Positions 1 to 7,007 are shown, numbered from the stretch's first letter. The stretch: 17,189 nt of DNA from CAYOMP01 sp964405075 (GCA_964405075.1 CAYOMP010000047.1:1-17189); one strand, 5' to 3'. The notes: generated by a model from the letters alone, not told the origin. Translations and numbers: made by a program.

Positions 1-208
1 CTGTTAATTCACCTGCCGGAGCAACTTCTCTTTTTAAAAGACGCATTAACGTAGATTTGCCACAGCCTGTCTTTCCACACAATACTACAAAATCACCTTG
101 ATTTATTTTAAAGGAAGTATTTTCTATAATAGATATTAAATTATTTTGTTTTTCATCATTATAATCATATGTTGCAAAGCTTAAGCCTTCCACATTAAAT
201 ATTTCCAT
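1..208 (-). CDS. ECF transporter ATP-binding protein (EcfA/CbiO-like), N-terminal part
   Basis: Partial: only the first 69 residues are in the window and the rest runs off the left edge. The translation begins MEIFNVEGLSFATYDY and carries an ABC-type Walker A motif, GKTGCGKST, at residues 45-53, preceded by the usual beta strand (GDFVVLCG). The start codon at 208 has a GGGAG ribosome binding site 7 bases upstream. The coding region overlaps the 3' end of the EcfT gene by 28 bp, so the two are translated together. By context it is the ATPase that powers an energy-coupling-factor importer, probably for cobalamin or another corrinoid because a B12 riboswitch lies upstream in the same direction. 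The Q-loop, signature and Walker B motifs are outside the window, so ECF membership rests on the EcfT neighbour. Confidence 0.88.
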   Translation of the reverse strand, partial: MEIFNVEGLSFATYDYNDEKQNNLISIIENTSFKINQGDFVVLCGKTGCGKSTLMRLLKREVAPAGELT

Positions 209-1059
209 TTTATTTTCTCCCATGTACAAATTATTGGAATTATACTAACCAAAATTCCATACATAACATAATAACAACAAACCTCTATTGATAAAGCTGG
301 CATAAAAAAAGCCGGATAATATACCGTATTAACATTAACTACTAACATTGTTATGATTAATAAAACATCTAAAATCAACATCAATAAAATAATTAATATA
401 TCTTCCATTGTAATTTTATAATTAGAATACTGCGTTCTTTTTCTGGTCCCATAAGCTCTACCTCTCATAGAATCTGCTGTTTCCATAGAATGTTCTAAAC
501 TCCATGTAACTACTGCCGAGAATACATACAAATTACCTTTAACCTTGTCAAAAATTGTATCTTCCTTATAAAATCCTAAAAGTTTTTGGGTTTCTCGTAT
601 AGAATCAGCTTGTTTTCTATATTGGGGTATTAATTTAAGTGCCATTGAAATAATCAAAGCAGCTTTATTGGATATTTTACCAATTAAGTACAAAATCTTA
701 TCACTAGACAATATTTTAGACATCATTCCACATAATTGTATAACCAAAATTATTGTTGCAGACATCACTATTCCATATATAAGTGCTTCTAACGTTATGG
801 GTTTATCATTCAAATAAAAAAGTACTGTAATTCCATTATGATAGAACACTGGATTAATCAATGCAATAATAAAAAATATTCCAATATAACCTTTTGTCTT
901 TTTTAAGCTTACACTATCTTCATACATATAATTCATATATATACTTCCAACTAATGCTATTACTATCATTACAGGATTCATTTGAAACATTATAATACCA
1001 ATAACGGAAACATAATATATCATTATAGTCAAAGGATTCAACTTATCAATCCCATTCAT
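181..1059 (-). CDS. ECF transporter transmembrane (T) component, EcfT/CbiQ family
   Basis: A 292-residue polytopic membrane protein with hydrophobic segments at about residues 10-45, 58-80, 90-112, 220-245 and 252-280. Residues 69-80 (NPVFYHNGITVL) match the conserved EcfT stretch usually written NPLFNHRG. The long cytoplasmic coupling region (about 140-210) contains ALKLIPQYRKQADSIRE and then ETADSMRGRAYGTRKRTQYS, the second being the EcfT coupling motif that docks on the ATPases. The first coupling motif (RETQKLLG) departs from the usual Ala-Arg-Gly. The gene overlaps the barrel-DUF4430 gene upstream by 14 bp and the ATPase downstream by 28 bp, so these three form one operon. In ECF importers this subunit transmits ATPase movement to a substrate-binding S component; no S component is visible in the window and it may lie beyond the left edge. 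Confidence 0.9.
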   Translation of the reverse strand: MNGIDKLNPLTIMIYYVSVIGIIMFQMNPVMIVIALVGSIYMNYMYEDSVSLKKTKGYIGIFFIIALINPVFYHNGITVLFYLNDKPITLEALIYGIVMSATIILVIQLCGMMSKILSSDKILYLIGKISNKAALIISMALKLIPQYRKQADSIRETQKLLGFYKEDTIFDKVKGNLYVFSAVVTWSLEHSMETADSMRGRAYGTRKRTQYSNYKITMEDILIILLMLILDVLLIITMLVVNVNTVYYPAFFMPALSIEVCCYYVMYGILVSIIPIICTWEKIKWKYLMWKA

Positions 1060-2836
1060 CTCCTATATCCCTTCCTAGTTCACAGGTATACAGCCACTGT
1101 ACTTCATCACCATCTTCCAGCTTATATTCCCCACATCCTACACTTGGGAATTCACCATTAACACGATACATCCACCCAGATATATCTCCATAATCTAATT
1201 CGTACAAATATTGAATACCTTTAACATACGCATATCCCAGTTTACCATTTCCTTCTTGTTCTAATTGTATACCATTATCTTTACAAGCCTGTTGAAGTAA
1301 TTCGCTTACAGTAGCTTCACTGCTAATCTCAACACTAATCTTTTCAAGAATAGTTCCATCCTCTGGAATATACTTGTCTATATTGGTTTTGTTCGCAGTA
1401 GGTGTTTTACCAATAATAGTATCACATCTGATTTCTATTGTAACATTTATAGTCTCTTTTGTACCACCATCTTCTTTAGTGTTTAAATACTCATTTTTGC
1501 TCTGAATATTAATACCTAATACTAAGGCTATACATCCAATCATTATAATACATGCAGATATAAACTTTTTCTTATCTTTTCTAGCTTTTACAATAATATA
1601 TATAATTCCAAATATTAAAATAATAGCTGCAATTATTATTTTAATTGATATAGAATTAGCCAAATTCTTACTTGTAATTAGTTTAATATCTACTTTTTCA
1701 TTCTCATTTTGCAAATTATCATTTTCTAAAATTTCTCTTTCTTCATCAATTGTACTATTATGAATTTTTATATTGTTTTCACTATTCTCATTTTTACCTT
1801 TTCCCACGAAAATCGAATTCACACCTTGAACTGACTCGTATTCATAATTATTTGCAATATTAACTAATGCTTCTACTGCCTGTGCTGATGCCATTTCATT
1901 GGCATTACCATCATCTATATGCCCAAAGGCCCCATCCGACAATTGATATTTTAATAAACCATCTATTACATTCTGATTATTTTTAACAAATGTCTGTTCA
2001 TCTATAGAAAACTCTAAGGAATCCAATGCCATTAATACTTGGGATGCACTTTCCGAACAGGCTTTACCATAACTGGCAAATCCACCATCCTCTAACTGTT
2101 CTTCTGACAAAAACACTAATGCTCTGTCTATACAATTCCTTACGTTCTCATTGGTGTCATAATATTTTGCTAATACCTGTATAGTCATAGCAGTTACATC
2201 TACATCCCCAACATTACCTGTATTGGCAAATCCTCCATCCTCTAACTGATATTCAATGAGCTTATCAATAACTTCATTCGTACTGATTGCACTACTTTCC
2301 AACTCAACCGCATTCAATAACTTCAATCCAGTTACATAGCTCATTATCCCCTTTTCTCCAATGGTGTTTTCCAAGGTATATTGAATTACATCATTTTCTA
2401 CACCCAACATATTCAACACTATACTGGATTTCTGTAATTGAAAAACAGACATTTCTTCCTTTTTATCCGCTGCATTAATCAAGCTTTCTATATATTTAGA
2501 ATAATCCAGTTCAAAATCTGTATTCCATATATCATATTTATAAATAGCAGTTACAAATGTTTGAATAGTTCCATTTGAAGCATCTTCACTAAATACCTCA
2601 TCTACTAATTCCTGAACACCATCTACTTGATATTTATTACATCCAGATTCAAAAATGTCCTCTATTAGTTCCTGATAATTATATTCTTCTTTGGCAAAAG
2701 TATCCATTGAAAATACAGCCAAAAATAAACCTATTATAATTACACTTACAAATGTGTGTAAAATTGACTTACCTATCACACTAGAAACTCTACTATTTCT
2801 CATTTTATTTTTCCTTTTTTCTGTTTTATTCTTCAC
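1046..2836 (-). CDS. Membrane-anchored transcobalamin/intrinsic-factor-like protein: prenyltransferase-type barrel plus DUF4430
   Basis: A 596-residue protein. It has a basic N-terminus and a hydrophobic segment at 25-44 ending in TFA-KEE (signal peptide or anchor). An alpha/alpha-barrel region follows (about 50-335) with three repeats of the squalene-cyclase/prenyltransferase type: QLEDGGFA at 197, QLEDGGFA at 247 and QLSDGAFG at 298, about 50 residues apart. Next are a polar linker, two membrane segments (397-417 and 426-443) joined by a short KARKDKKK loop predicted to be cytoplasmic, and a C-terminal DUF4430 domain (about 464-592) with SGWMYRVNGEFPSVGCGEY and the typical GDEVQW ending. 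Barrel followed by DUF4430 is the domain pair of animal intrinsic factor and transcobalamin, so a corrinoid-binding role is inferred, supported by the upstream B12 riboswitch and downstream EcfT. The GTG start at 2836 has AGGTGA 7 bases upstream; an ATG at 2803 with AAAGGA is the alternative. Confidence 0.85.
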   Translation of the reverse strand: MKNKTEKRKNKMRNSRVSSVIGKSILHTFVSVIIIGLFLAVFSMDTFAKEEYNYQELIEDIFESGCNKYQVDGVQELVDEVFSEDASNGTIQTFVTAIYKYDIWNTDFELDYSKYIESLINAADKKEEMSVFQLQKSSIVLNMLGVENDVIQYTLENTIGEKGIMSYVTGLKLLNAVELESSAISTNEVIDKLIEYQLEDGGFANTGNVGDVDVTAMTIQVLAKYYDTNENVRNCIDRALVFLSEEQLEDGGFASYGKACSESASQVLMALDSLEFSIDEQTFVKNNQNVIDGLLKYQLSDGAFGHIDDGNANEMASAQAVEALVNIANNYEYESVQGVNSIFVGKGKNENSENNIKIHNSTIDEEREILENDNLQNENEKVDIKLITSKNLANSISIKIIIAAIILIFGIIYIIVKARKDKKKFISACIIMIGCIALVLGINIQSKNEYLNTKEDGGTKETINVTIEIRCDTIIGKTPTANKTNIDKYIPEDGTILEKISVEISSEATVSELLQQACKDNGIQLEQEGNGKLGYAYVKGIQYLYELDYGDISGWMYRVNGEFPSVGCGEYKLEDGDEVQWLYTCELGRDIGDEWD

Positions 2837-3032
2837 TCTATTTTCACCTGTTTCTTTTATTTTTTCAATAAATCTCTATATTTGAATTCATCTAAGAATA
2901 TATATCCTATTGGAATTCCTACACATACTCGCCAAGAGTTATCATTTTACACAAAATTTACTTATATGAAATTAAACTTCTATTTTTGCTCGTTATAGCT
3001 AAATCTCCTTGTTTTCTGTATCAAATACTAAA

Positions 3033-3112
3033 AGCTATTGAATAATGAATTTTACTTATTGATTCACATATCTCACACGTAAATCATACTATAAATTCTC
3101 TACTCAATAGCC
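3033..3112 (-). terminator. Long imperfect hairpin between the two DUF4430 genes
   Basis: Two 20-base arms (3033-3052 and 3093-3112) are inverted copies with 16 of 20 identical positions, one difference being a G-U pair. The 40-base loop can pair further (GATT with AATC). On the minus strand the structure is followed by TTTTAGTATTTG, a weak U-tract. It begins 36 bases after the stop codon of the DUF4430 lipoprotein. It could be a partial terminator, a processing site or an mRNA stabiliser that sets different levels for the lipoprotein and the downstream transporter genes. The remainder of the 312-bp gap (2837-3148) shows no second B12 box and no convincing promoter. Confidence 0.45.
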
Positions 3113-3148
3113 CTTAATTAATATATAAAAGCTAACACTTTATATCGA

Positions 3149-3658
3149 TTACTCAGCCACATATATTTCATATGCAAATCTATATGTATCTCCATCATTT
3201 ACAGGCTGTTCACTTACAGAATAAGAACCATATTCACCATTTACATAAATAGACCAATAAGCTCCATCTGTTTCATAATCAGCTTTAACACCATTAACAG
3301 ATTCAATATACAAGCCATAATCTCCCTCAGTTCCTTCTATCGTAACATCATCCATTGCTTCAACAGCTTCTAAAAGGAATTCTGCATCAGTAGTTGTTTC
3401 ATAAGAAGTAACATTTCCATCCTTATCTGCTACTTCTACTGTGATATTTTTACTAACTGGTGTTGTAGCATCTGTTGTATCTTTTACTGGCTCTTCTACT
3501 TTTTGTGCATCATCCGAATTTTTTACTTCTTCTGTTGTCTCTGCTTGTGTAGTTTCTCCAACTGCATTATCAGTTGTGTTTGCATTTCCACACGCTGTAA
3601 AAGTAGTCAACATTGCTACAGTTAATAATGATACAATCCCTAATTTAAATTTTTTCAT
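3149..3658 (-). CDS. DUF4430 (transcobalamin C-terminal-like) lipoprotein
   Basis: A 169-residue secreted lipoprotein. It has a Lys-rich N-terminus, a hydrophobic core and a lipobox-like LTTFTAC with the lipidated Cys at 23, then a flexible Thr/Glu/Asp-rich linker (about 24-68) and a single DUF4430 domain (about 70-166). The domain contains AEFLLEAVEAM, GAYWSIYVNGEYGSYSV and the closing NDGDTYRFAYE, which match the family pattern. I chose the ATG at 3658 because GGAGG lies 8 bases upstream; an in-frame ATG at 3700 has no such site and falls in a regulatory hairpin. DUF4430 is the beta domain of intrinsic factor/transcobalamin, which packs against the corrinoid. With a cobalamin riboswitch directly upstream, the likely role is extracellular corrinoid binding and hand-over to the ECF importer encoded next. 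Direct binding is inferred, not shown by the sequence. Confidence 0.88.
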   Translation of the reverse strand: MKKFKLGIVSLLTVAMLTTFTACGNANTTDNAVGETTQAETTEEVKNSDDAQKVEEPVKDTTDATTPVSKNITVEVADKDGNVTSYETTTDAEFLLEAVEAMDDVTIEGTEGDYGLYIESVNGVKADYETDGAYWSIYVNGEYGSYSVSEQPVNDGDTYRFAYEIYVAE

Positions 3659-3663
3659 AATAA

Positions 3664-3708
3664 AAACCTCCATTTGATTATGTTTGCCACACAACGACAT
3701 AGAGGTTT
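3664..3708 (-). promoter_or_regulatory. Shine-Dalgarno-sequestering hairpin (riboswitch expression platform)
   Basis: The 10-base arms 3664-3673 and 3699-3708 are inverted copies with one difference that is a G-U pair in RNA. In the transcript the 5' arm AAACCTCUAU pairs with AUGGAGGUUU, which contains the GGAGG ribosome binding site of the DUF4430 lipoprotein. The 25-base loop and position 65 bases past the B12 box suggest that the riboswitch acts on translation. No poly-U terminator is visible between the aptamer and the gene, which supports this reading. Confidence 0.6.
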
Positions 3709-3734
3709 AAAAGTCAAGAAATTAATCTACTCTT

Positions 3735-3938
3735 CTCACCTACCAGTTACTCGTGGTGGCTAATTCTTCATTTAAAGCAGGTCTTCTGACTTAGAGAGTA
3801 TAGTTTATATCACCTTCCCAATACTACATATTAACTATGAAAAATCAGTGGTATTGATAAAAACACTCTCATTACAGCGACGAGTTCGTACAGGACTTAC
3901 ACCTGTTTCCCTTTTCACTTTTCAGACTCATTTTGCAT
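3735..3938 (-). ncRNA. Cobalamin (B12) riboswitch
   Basis: The minus strand shows the conserved parts of the cobalamin aptamer in order: AAAGGGAAACAGGTGTAAG and TCCTGTACG (about 3911-3886), CGTCGCTGTAATG (about 3881-3869), CCACTG pairing region and TTGGGAAGGTG (about 3852-3808), and the B12 box AGTCAGAAGACCTGCTT (3791-3775; the family consensus is close to AGCCAGGAGACCTGC). Downstream, a small hairpin at 3737-3758 exposes ACGAGT (3754-3749), which is complementary to ACTCGT at 3885-3880 in the aptamer and could form the long-range loop contact. The riboswitch precedes the DUF4430 lipoprotein and probably the barrel-DUF4430/EcfT/ATPase genes, turning them down when cobalamin is plentiful. The edges are approximate. 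Confidence 0.93.
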
Positions 3939-3949
3939 TCATCTCATAA

Positions 3950-4115
3950 CTAGTATAATGTTTCATAAATAACTCGACTATAAACGCAGAATATTTTTTT
4001 GAGTGTGCGGTTTCAAAAACGTAGGCGTAGCGGGCTACGCTGAGGATTTTGAAACTGTGCAATCAGAAAAATAGTCAAGTTATAGAGGCGGGTTATTTTG
4101 AAACCGTTATACTAG
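3950..4115. repeat. 166-bp near-perfect palindromic element (MITE-like or giant hairpin)
   Basis: Nested inverted arms account for almost the whole element. The outer arms CTAGTATAA (3950-3958) and TTATACTAG (4107-4115) continue into TTTCA/TGAAA. The next pair is ATAACTCGACTAT (3969-3981) with ATAGTCAAGTTAT (4071-4083), 12 of 13. Then 3992-4018 pairs with 4047-4072, with five differences of which four keep G-U pairing. The core GCGTAG-CGGG-CTACGC (4025-4040) is perfect. The right half has about 12 extra bases near 4084-4095. It lies between trpD and the B12 riboswitch and contains no gene. Both ends carry outward-facing TATACT. It resembles a miniature palindromic repeat; the alternative is a terminator or processing hairpin for trpD. 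I cannot tell from one copy whether it is dispersed in the genome. Confidence 0.7.
3952..3957 (-). promoter_or_regulatory. Possible -10 box for the riboswitch transcript
   Basis: TATACT on the minus strand (5 of 6 to consensus) lies about 20 bases before the riboswitch aptamer. A clear -35 is not seen at 17 bases upstream (TAGTCG). The box is part of the outer arm of the palindromic element, so that element may supply the promoter. Confidence 0.35.
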
Positions 4116-4252
4116 AGTCATAAGTGTTCTGCATCGAATCATAAAAGCACTTTAAACGTATTTAATTCGTTTGAAATTATACTACAGCTTCGTATAAAAA
4201 TCTAGATTAATTTCTTAACTTATTATTTCTAATTTCTTCCATCTCTATAGAT

Positions 4253-5272
4253 TTACAAATTAGAATATTTGATAAAATCCTGTAATACATTCTCCACTTT
4301 TCCAGACGCTATTAATTCTTTAGCTAATTGAATGCCATCTTGTATGGAATCTGCTTTACCGGCAATATATAAACCAGCTCCTGCATTTAGTAAAACAGCG
4401 TTTCTCTTATGCCCCTGTTCTGTTCCTTTAATTATATCAAGAGCAATCTTTGCATTTTCCTCTGGCGTTCCACCTTCTAAATCTTTTTTCTGGCAACGTT
4501 CAAATCCAAATTCTTCTGGCGTAATCTCATATAACTTATATTCTCCATTATTAAGTTCACAAACTGTTGTAGGTGCACTTAAGGAAATCTCATCTAATTT
4601 ATCCTGTCCAAATACTACCATTCCACGCTTAACGCCTAATCCATTCAATACTCTTGCCAAAGGCTCAACTAATGCTTCATCATATACACCTAACAACTGC
4701 ATTGTTGGTTTAGCAGGATTAGTCAATGGTCCCAGAATATTAAATACTGTACGAATTCCAAGTTCTTTTCTAATAGCGCCAACATACTTCATGGAATTGT
4801 GATAAATTTGTGCAAAAAAGAAGCACATTCCAACTTTTTCTAACAATTCTACCGCTTTTTCTGGTGGCTGATTAATGTTAACACCTAATGCTTCTAAACA
4901 ATCTGCTGTTCCACATTTTGAAGAAGCAGCTCTATTGCCATGCTTTGCTACCTTAACTCCAGCTGCAGCCATTATAAAAGCTGAAATTGTTGAAATGTTA
5001 ATACTATGAGCTCCATCCCCACCTGTTCCTACGATTTCGAACACTTCCATGTTATGTGACACTTCTGTTGCATGATTTCTCATTGCATCTGCACAACCTG
5101 AGATTTCTGCAATTGTCTCTGCTTTTGTACTTTTAGTAGACAGTGCAGCTAAAAACGCTGCATTTTGTACTTCTGTAGTCTTTCCGTCCATAATTTCATT
5201 CATTACTTCGAATGCCTCATCATATGTAAGGTCACCCTTCATTACAATTTTTTTAATCGCTTCTGCTATCAT
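4253..5272 (-). CDS. trpD: Anthranilate phosphoribosyltransferase
   Basis: A 339-residue protein of the usual length for TrpD, which joins anthranilate to PRPP to give phosphoribosyl-anthranilate, the second step of tryptophan synthesis, in the cytoplasm. Visible motifs are the PRPP-binding GTGGDGAHSINIST (82-95), KHGNRAASSKCGTAD (110-124), which covers the substrate and PRPP loops, and the later GIRTVFNILGPLTNPA (172-187). The N-terminal helical domain carries LTYDEAFEVMNEIMDG. The start at 5272 has GGAGG 8 bases upstream. It is preceded by a tryptophan T-box leader and promoter, and no other trp gene is next to it: a LanC-like gene lies upstream and a cobalamin-related operon downstream. 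The other trp genes must be elsewhere, or the cell salvages anthranilate. Confidence 0.97.
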   Translation of the reverse strand: MIAEAIKKIVMKGDLTYDEAFEVMNEIMDGKTTEVQNAAFLAALSTKSTKAETIAEISGCADAMRNHATEVSHNMEVFEIVGTGGDGAHSINISTISAFIMAAAGVKVAKHGNRAASSKCGTADCLEALGVNINQPPEKAVELLEKVGMCFFFAQIYHNSMKYVGAIRKELGIRTVFNILGPLTNPAKPTMQLLGVYDEALVEPLARVLNGLGVKRGMVVFGQDKLDEISLSAPTTVCELNNGEYKLYEITPEEFGFERCQKKDLEGGTPEENAKIALDIIKGTEQGHKRNAVLLNAGAGLYIAGKADSIQDGIQLAKELIASGKVENVLQDFIKYSNL

Positions 5273-5311
5273 TTATTTTTCCTCCATCTTTCTTTCAATC
5301 GAGGAATTTCC

Positions 5312-5339
5312 ACAAAAAAGGTCCACTGAACCTTTTTGT
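5312..5339 (-). terminator. Second terminator-like hairpin before trpD
   Basis: The minus strand reads ACAAAAAGGTTC-AGT-GGACCTTTTTTGT: a GC-containing 5-bp core extended by A-T pairs and ending in six U. It sits between the T-box terminator and the trpD ribosome binding site. It could give a second stop point or protect the 5' end of the read-through mRNA. The stem is weak as a terminator. Confidence 0.4.
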
Positions 5340-5353
5340 CGTATGCTTGGCAA

Positions 5354-5392
5354 CAAAAAAAGTCCTCGACAGAAAATTGTTCTGTCAAGGAC
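5354..5392 (-). terminator. T-box terminator hairpin
   Basis: The 12-base arms 5362-5373 and 5381-5392 (GTCCTTGACAGA with TCTGTCGAGGAC) have one G-U pair and a 7-base loop, followed by eight U (5361-5354). The T-box sequence 17 bases upstream can form the competing antiterminator when uncharged tRNA is bound. Confidence 0.92.
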
Positions 5393-5636
5393 GAATAATC
5401 TAATCTATCCGCGGTGCCACCTTGATTCATAGCTAACGCTATACTCTTTCAGGATACCATCATATCCATAGCAACTAACGTATGCCCTACGTCGTAGATA
5501 CTAAGCAAAACTGCCTTTGACTACGCCCTCCGCGGTCCATTTGATAGCTTGTTTTCCACCTGACTCTCAGCAACGCAGGCTCTCTGTGCGAGCATGACTA
5601 CCGTTATCTCCGCATCATCGGTTTTGCATTATTTAC
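5354..5636 (-). ncRNA. T-box leader, tryptophan-specific, controlling trpD
   Basis: The minus strand carries the T-box AAGGTGGCACCGCGG (5423-5409), close to the family AGGGUGGNACCGCG, followed by a strong terminator. Stem I lies at about 5610-5520 and contains the typical AGAGAGCC and GCTGAGAG stretches. In the specifier region AAATGGACCGC, the codon UGG (5539-5537) followed by A gives tryptophan. The TGGC of the T-box can pair with a tRNA 3' end GCCA, which fits the G discriminator of bacterial tRNA-Trp. Uncharged tRNA-Trp is therefore expected to let transcription read into trpD. The family identity is clear; the specifier assignment is my reading of the stem I fold. Confidence 0.93.
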
Positions 5637-5644
5637 ATATCTTT

Positions 5645-5673
5645 ATTTTATGACTAAAAAAATATAATGTCAA
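5645..5673 (-). promoter_or_regulatory. SigA-type promoter of the T-box/trpD transcript
   Basis: A perfect -35 TTGACA (5673-5668), a 17-base spacer and -10 TAAAAT (5650-5645), which predicts transcription from about 5637, just before stem I of the T-box. It starts 33 bases after the stop codon of the LanC-like gene, with no terminator between them. Confidence 0.82.
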
Positions 5674-5705
5674 GAGATTAAGTTAATAAATATTCCTTAA
5701 AATAT

Positions 5706-7007
5706 TTAAATATACGGATTATCTATAAGACCATTACTTAATTCTATATTGTTTTCCAAACAATATATGTGCAATAGCGATTCTACCATTCCTGCCGTTC
5801 CGGTAAAGTAACCGGCAGGTTTTGTTAAAAGGTTAGGATTTGTTCTATCAAACGCTATTTCCCAGCTAATACCCTTTCGCGTTCCCACCAGTAACTCACC
5901 AACCTTATATGCATTTGTCTTCCAAATAGTATCCTTACTCAGCTTATATAAACCTATATAAAAAGGAATATATCCTGCTGGTCCGCAACATAAGCATGTT
6001 GTATTCCAAAACCCCTCTGACTGTTTAAAAGGTGCACCAAGAGACTTGGCGCCCTCATGTAATTGCAATATATCATCTAAAAAATCTTTTTCCTTAGTCA
6101 CTTTATACAATTCATAAAATAATTTTGATGTTCCAACAGGTCCATGACAGTTTCCTAAATAAAACAAATTATTATACTTTTCAAGTTTATATGGGATAAG
6201 GTATCCTTTATCTTGCTTCACGGCAATACTTTTTAAATATATTGTTGTTGCCTTCGCAGCCTTCAAAAATCTATCATCGCCAGAAATTTCATATACTTTT
6301 ACAAATAAATAACCGATTCCAGCTGTACCAAACTCAAAATTTGGTTCTTTGTGTTTGAAGTCAACCTGAATATTATCAATTTCTAATCCGCCATTCTCAT
6401 ACCACTGACCACGGGATAGAATATATTCTGCACCCTTTATTATTATTTTCTCTAAACATATAGACTCTTCCCTATATGTTTGCAACCAATCAATAAGAAA
6501 AAGAAGGATTCCTCCATCAAAAAATACAGTCGAATTATTTGACCAGTAAATACCCGCATCAGCTTTTTGAGCAGAATTCAAATAGTAATCTACTATTTTT
6601 TTAGCGCCTGTTTTTGCATCCTCATACTTATAGAAACGGTAAACTTCATTTAGTACTATTCCAATGCCTCCAATCCCACTATAAAAAGCCTCTGCCATTC
6701 CCGAAACCATCTCACCCTCTTTCTTTGCAATTTCAATTCCGTCAAAGGTATGTATACTTAGATATCTAGTCATTTCTTTAATTATATGTTTATATTCATC
6801 ACTAGGAATAACCTGATCTAATGCCACATACATGTGTAAAATTCCGGCTGTTCCAACATAAAGATTATTTTTGCTTGCATTGCTAAGCTCTGCCGAATAA
6901 ATTCCATCTTGTGAAGTTCTCAAAAAAGAACGAACATATTGTTCTGATTCAATTGCAGTTTCTAAAAATTTCTTCGAGTCTAATACTCTTTCACTTCTAA
7001 ATTCCAT
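5706..7007 (-). CDS. LanC-like (lanthionine synthetase C family) protein with CCG zinc motif
   Basis: A 433-residue alpha/alpha-barrel protein with seven GxxG-type repeats: GTAGILHMY (52), SGIGGIG (110), FFDGGILLF (162), FGTAGIGYLF (226), NCHGPVGTSKLF (286), CLCCGPAGYIPF (338) and FTGTAGM (401). LanC enzymes bind zinc through a Cys in the fifth repeat and a Cys-His-Gly in the sixth. Here the ligands would be C287 and C340/C341, so the His is replaced by Cys, as known for ProcM-type LanM cyclases. The active-site His found before the GxAG of the fourth repeat in NisC (H212) appears to be Phe226. The start ATG is 1 bp after the cysteine synthase stop codon, so translation is coupled. No lanthipeptide dehydratase or precursor is visible nearby. 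The family is clear but the substrate is unknown; it might add cysteine or another thiol to a dehydroamino acid or electrophile. Confidence 0.85.
   Translation of the reverse strand: MEFRSERVLDSKKFLETAIESEQYVRSFLRTSQDGIYSAELSNASKNNLYVGTAGILHMYVALDQVIPSDEYKHIIKEMTRYLSIHTFDGIEIAKKEGEMVSGMAEAFYSGIGGIGIVLNEVYRFYKYEDAKTGAKKIVDYYLNSAQKADAGIYWSNNSTVFFDGGILLFLIDWLQTYREESICLEKIIIKGAEYILSRGQWYENGGLEIDNIQVDFKHKEPNFEFGTAGIGYLFVKVYEISGDDRFLKAAKATTIYLKSIAVKQDKGYLIPYKLEKYNNLFYLGNCHGPVGTSKLFYELYKVTKEKDFLDDILQLHEGAKSLGAPFKQSEGFWNTTCLCCGPAGYIPFYIGLYKLSKDTIWKTNAYKVGELLVGTRKGISWEIAFDRTNPNLLTKPAGYFTGTAGMVESLLHIYCLENNIELSNGLIDNPYI

Noticed and set aside
1046..2836. Terpene cyclase or prenyltransferase enzyme
   Set aside because: The QLEDGGF repeats indicate only the barrel fold. 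No catalytic Asp-rich motif is visible, the protein is exported, and it carries DUF4430 next to B12-regulated transport genes.
2287..2885. Small plus-strand open frames inside and beside the barrel-DUF4430 gene
   Set aside because: They are antisense to a clear gene, are of low complexity and have no ribosome binding site.
3659..3700. A longer N-terminus for the DUF4430 lipoprotein
   Set aside because: The upstream ATG lies in the 5' half of the regulatory hairpin and lacks a ribosome binding site, and the extension would push the signal peptide inward.
4154..4172. Terminator for trpD from the AAACG/CGTTT inverted repeat
   Set aside because: The stem is only five base pairs with a 9-base loop and no U-tract directly after it.
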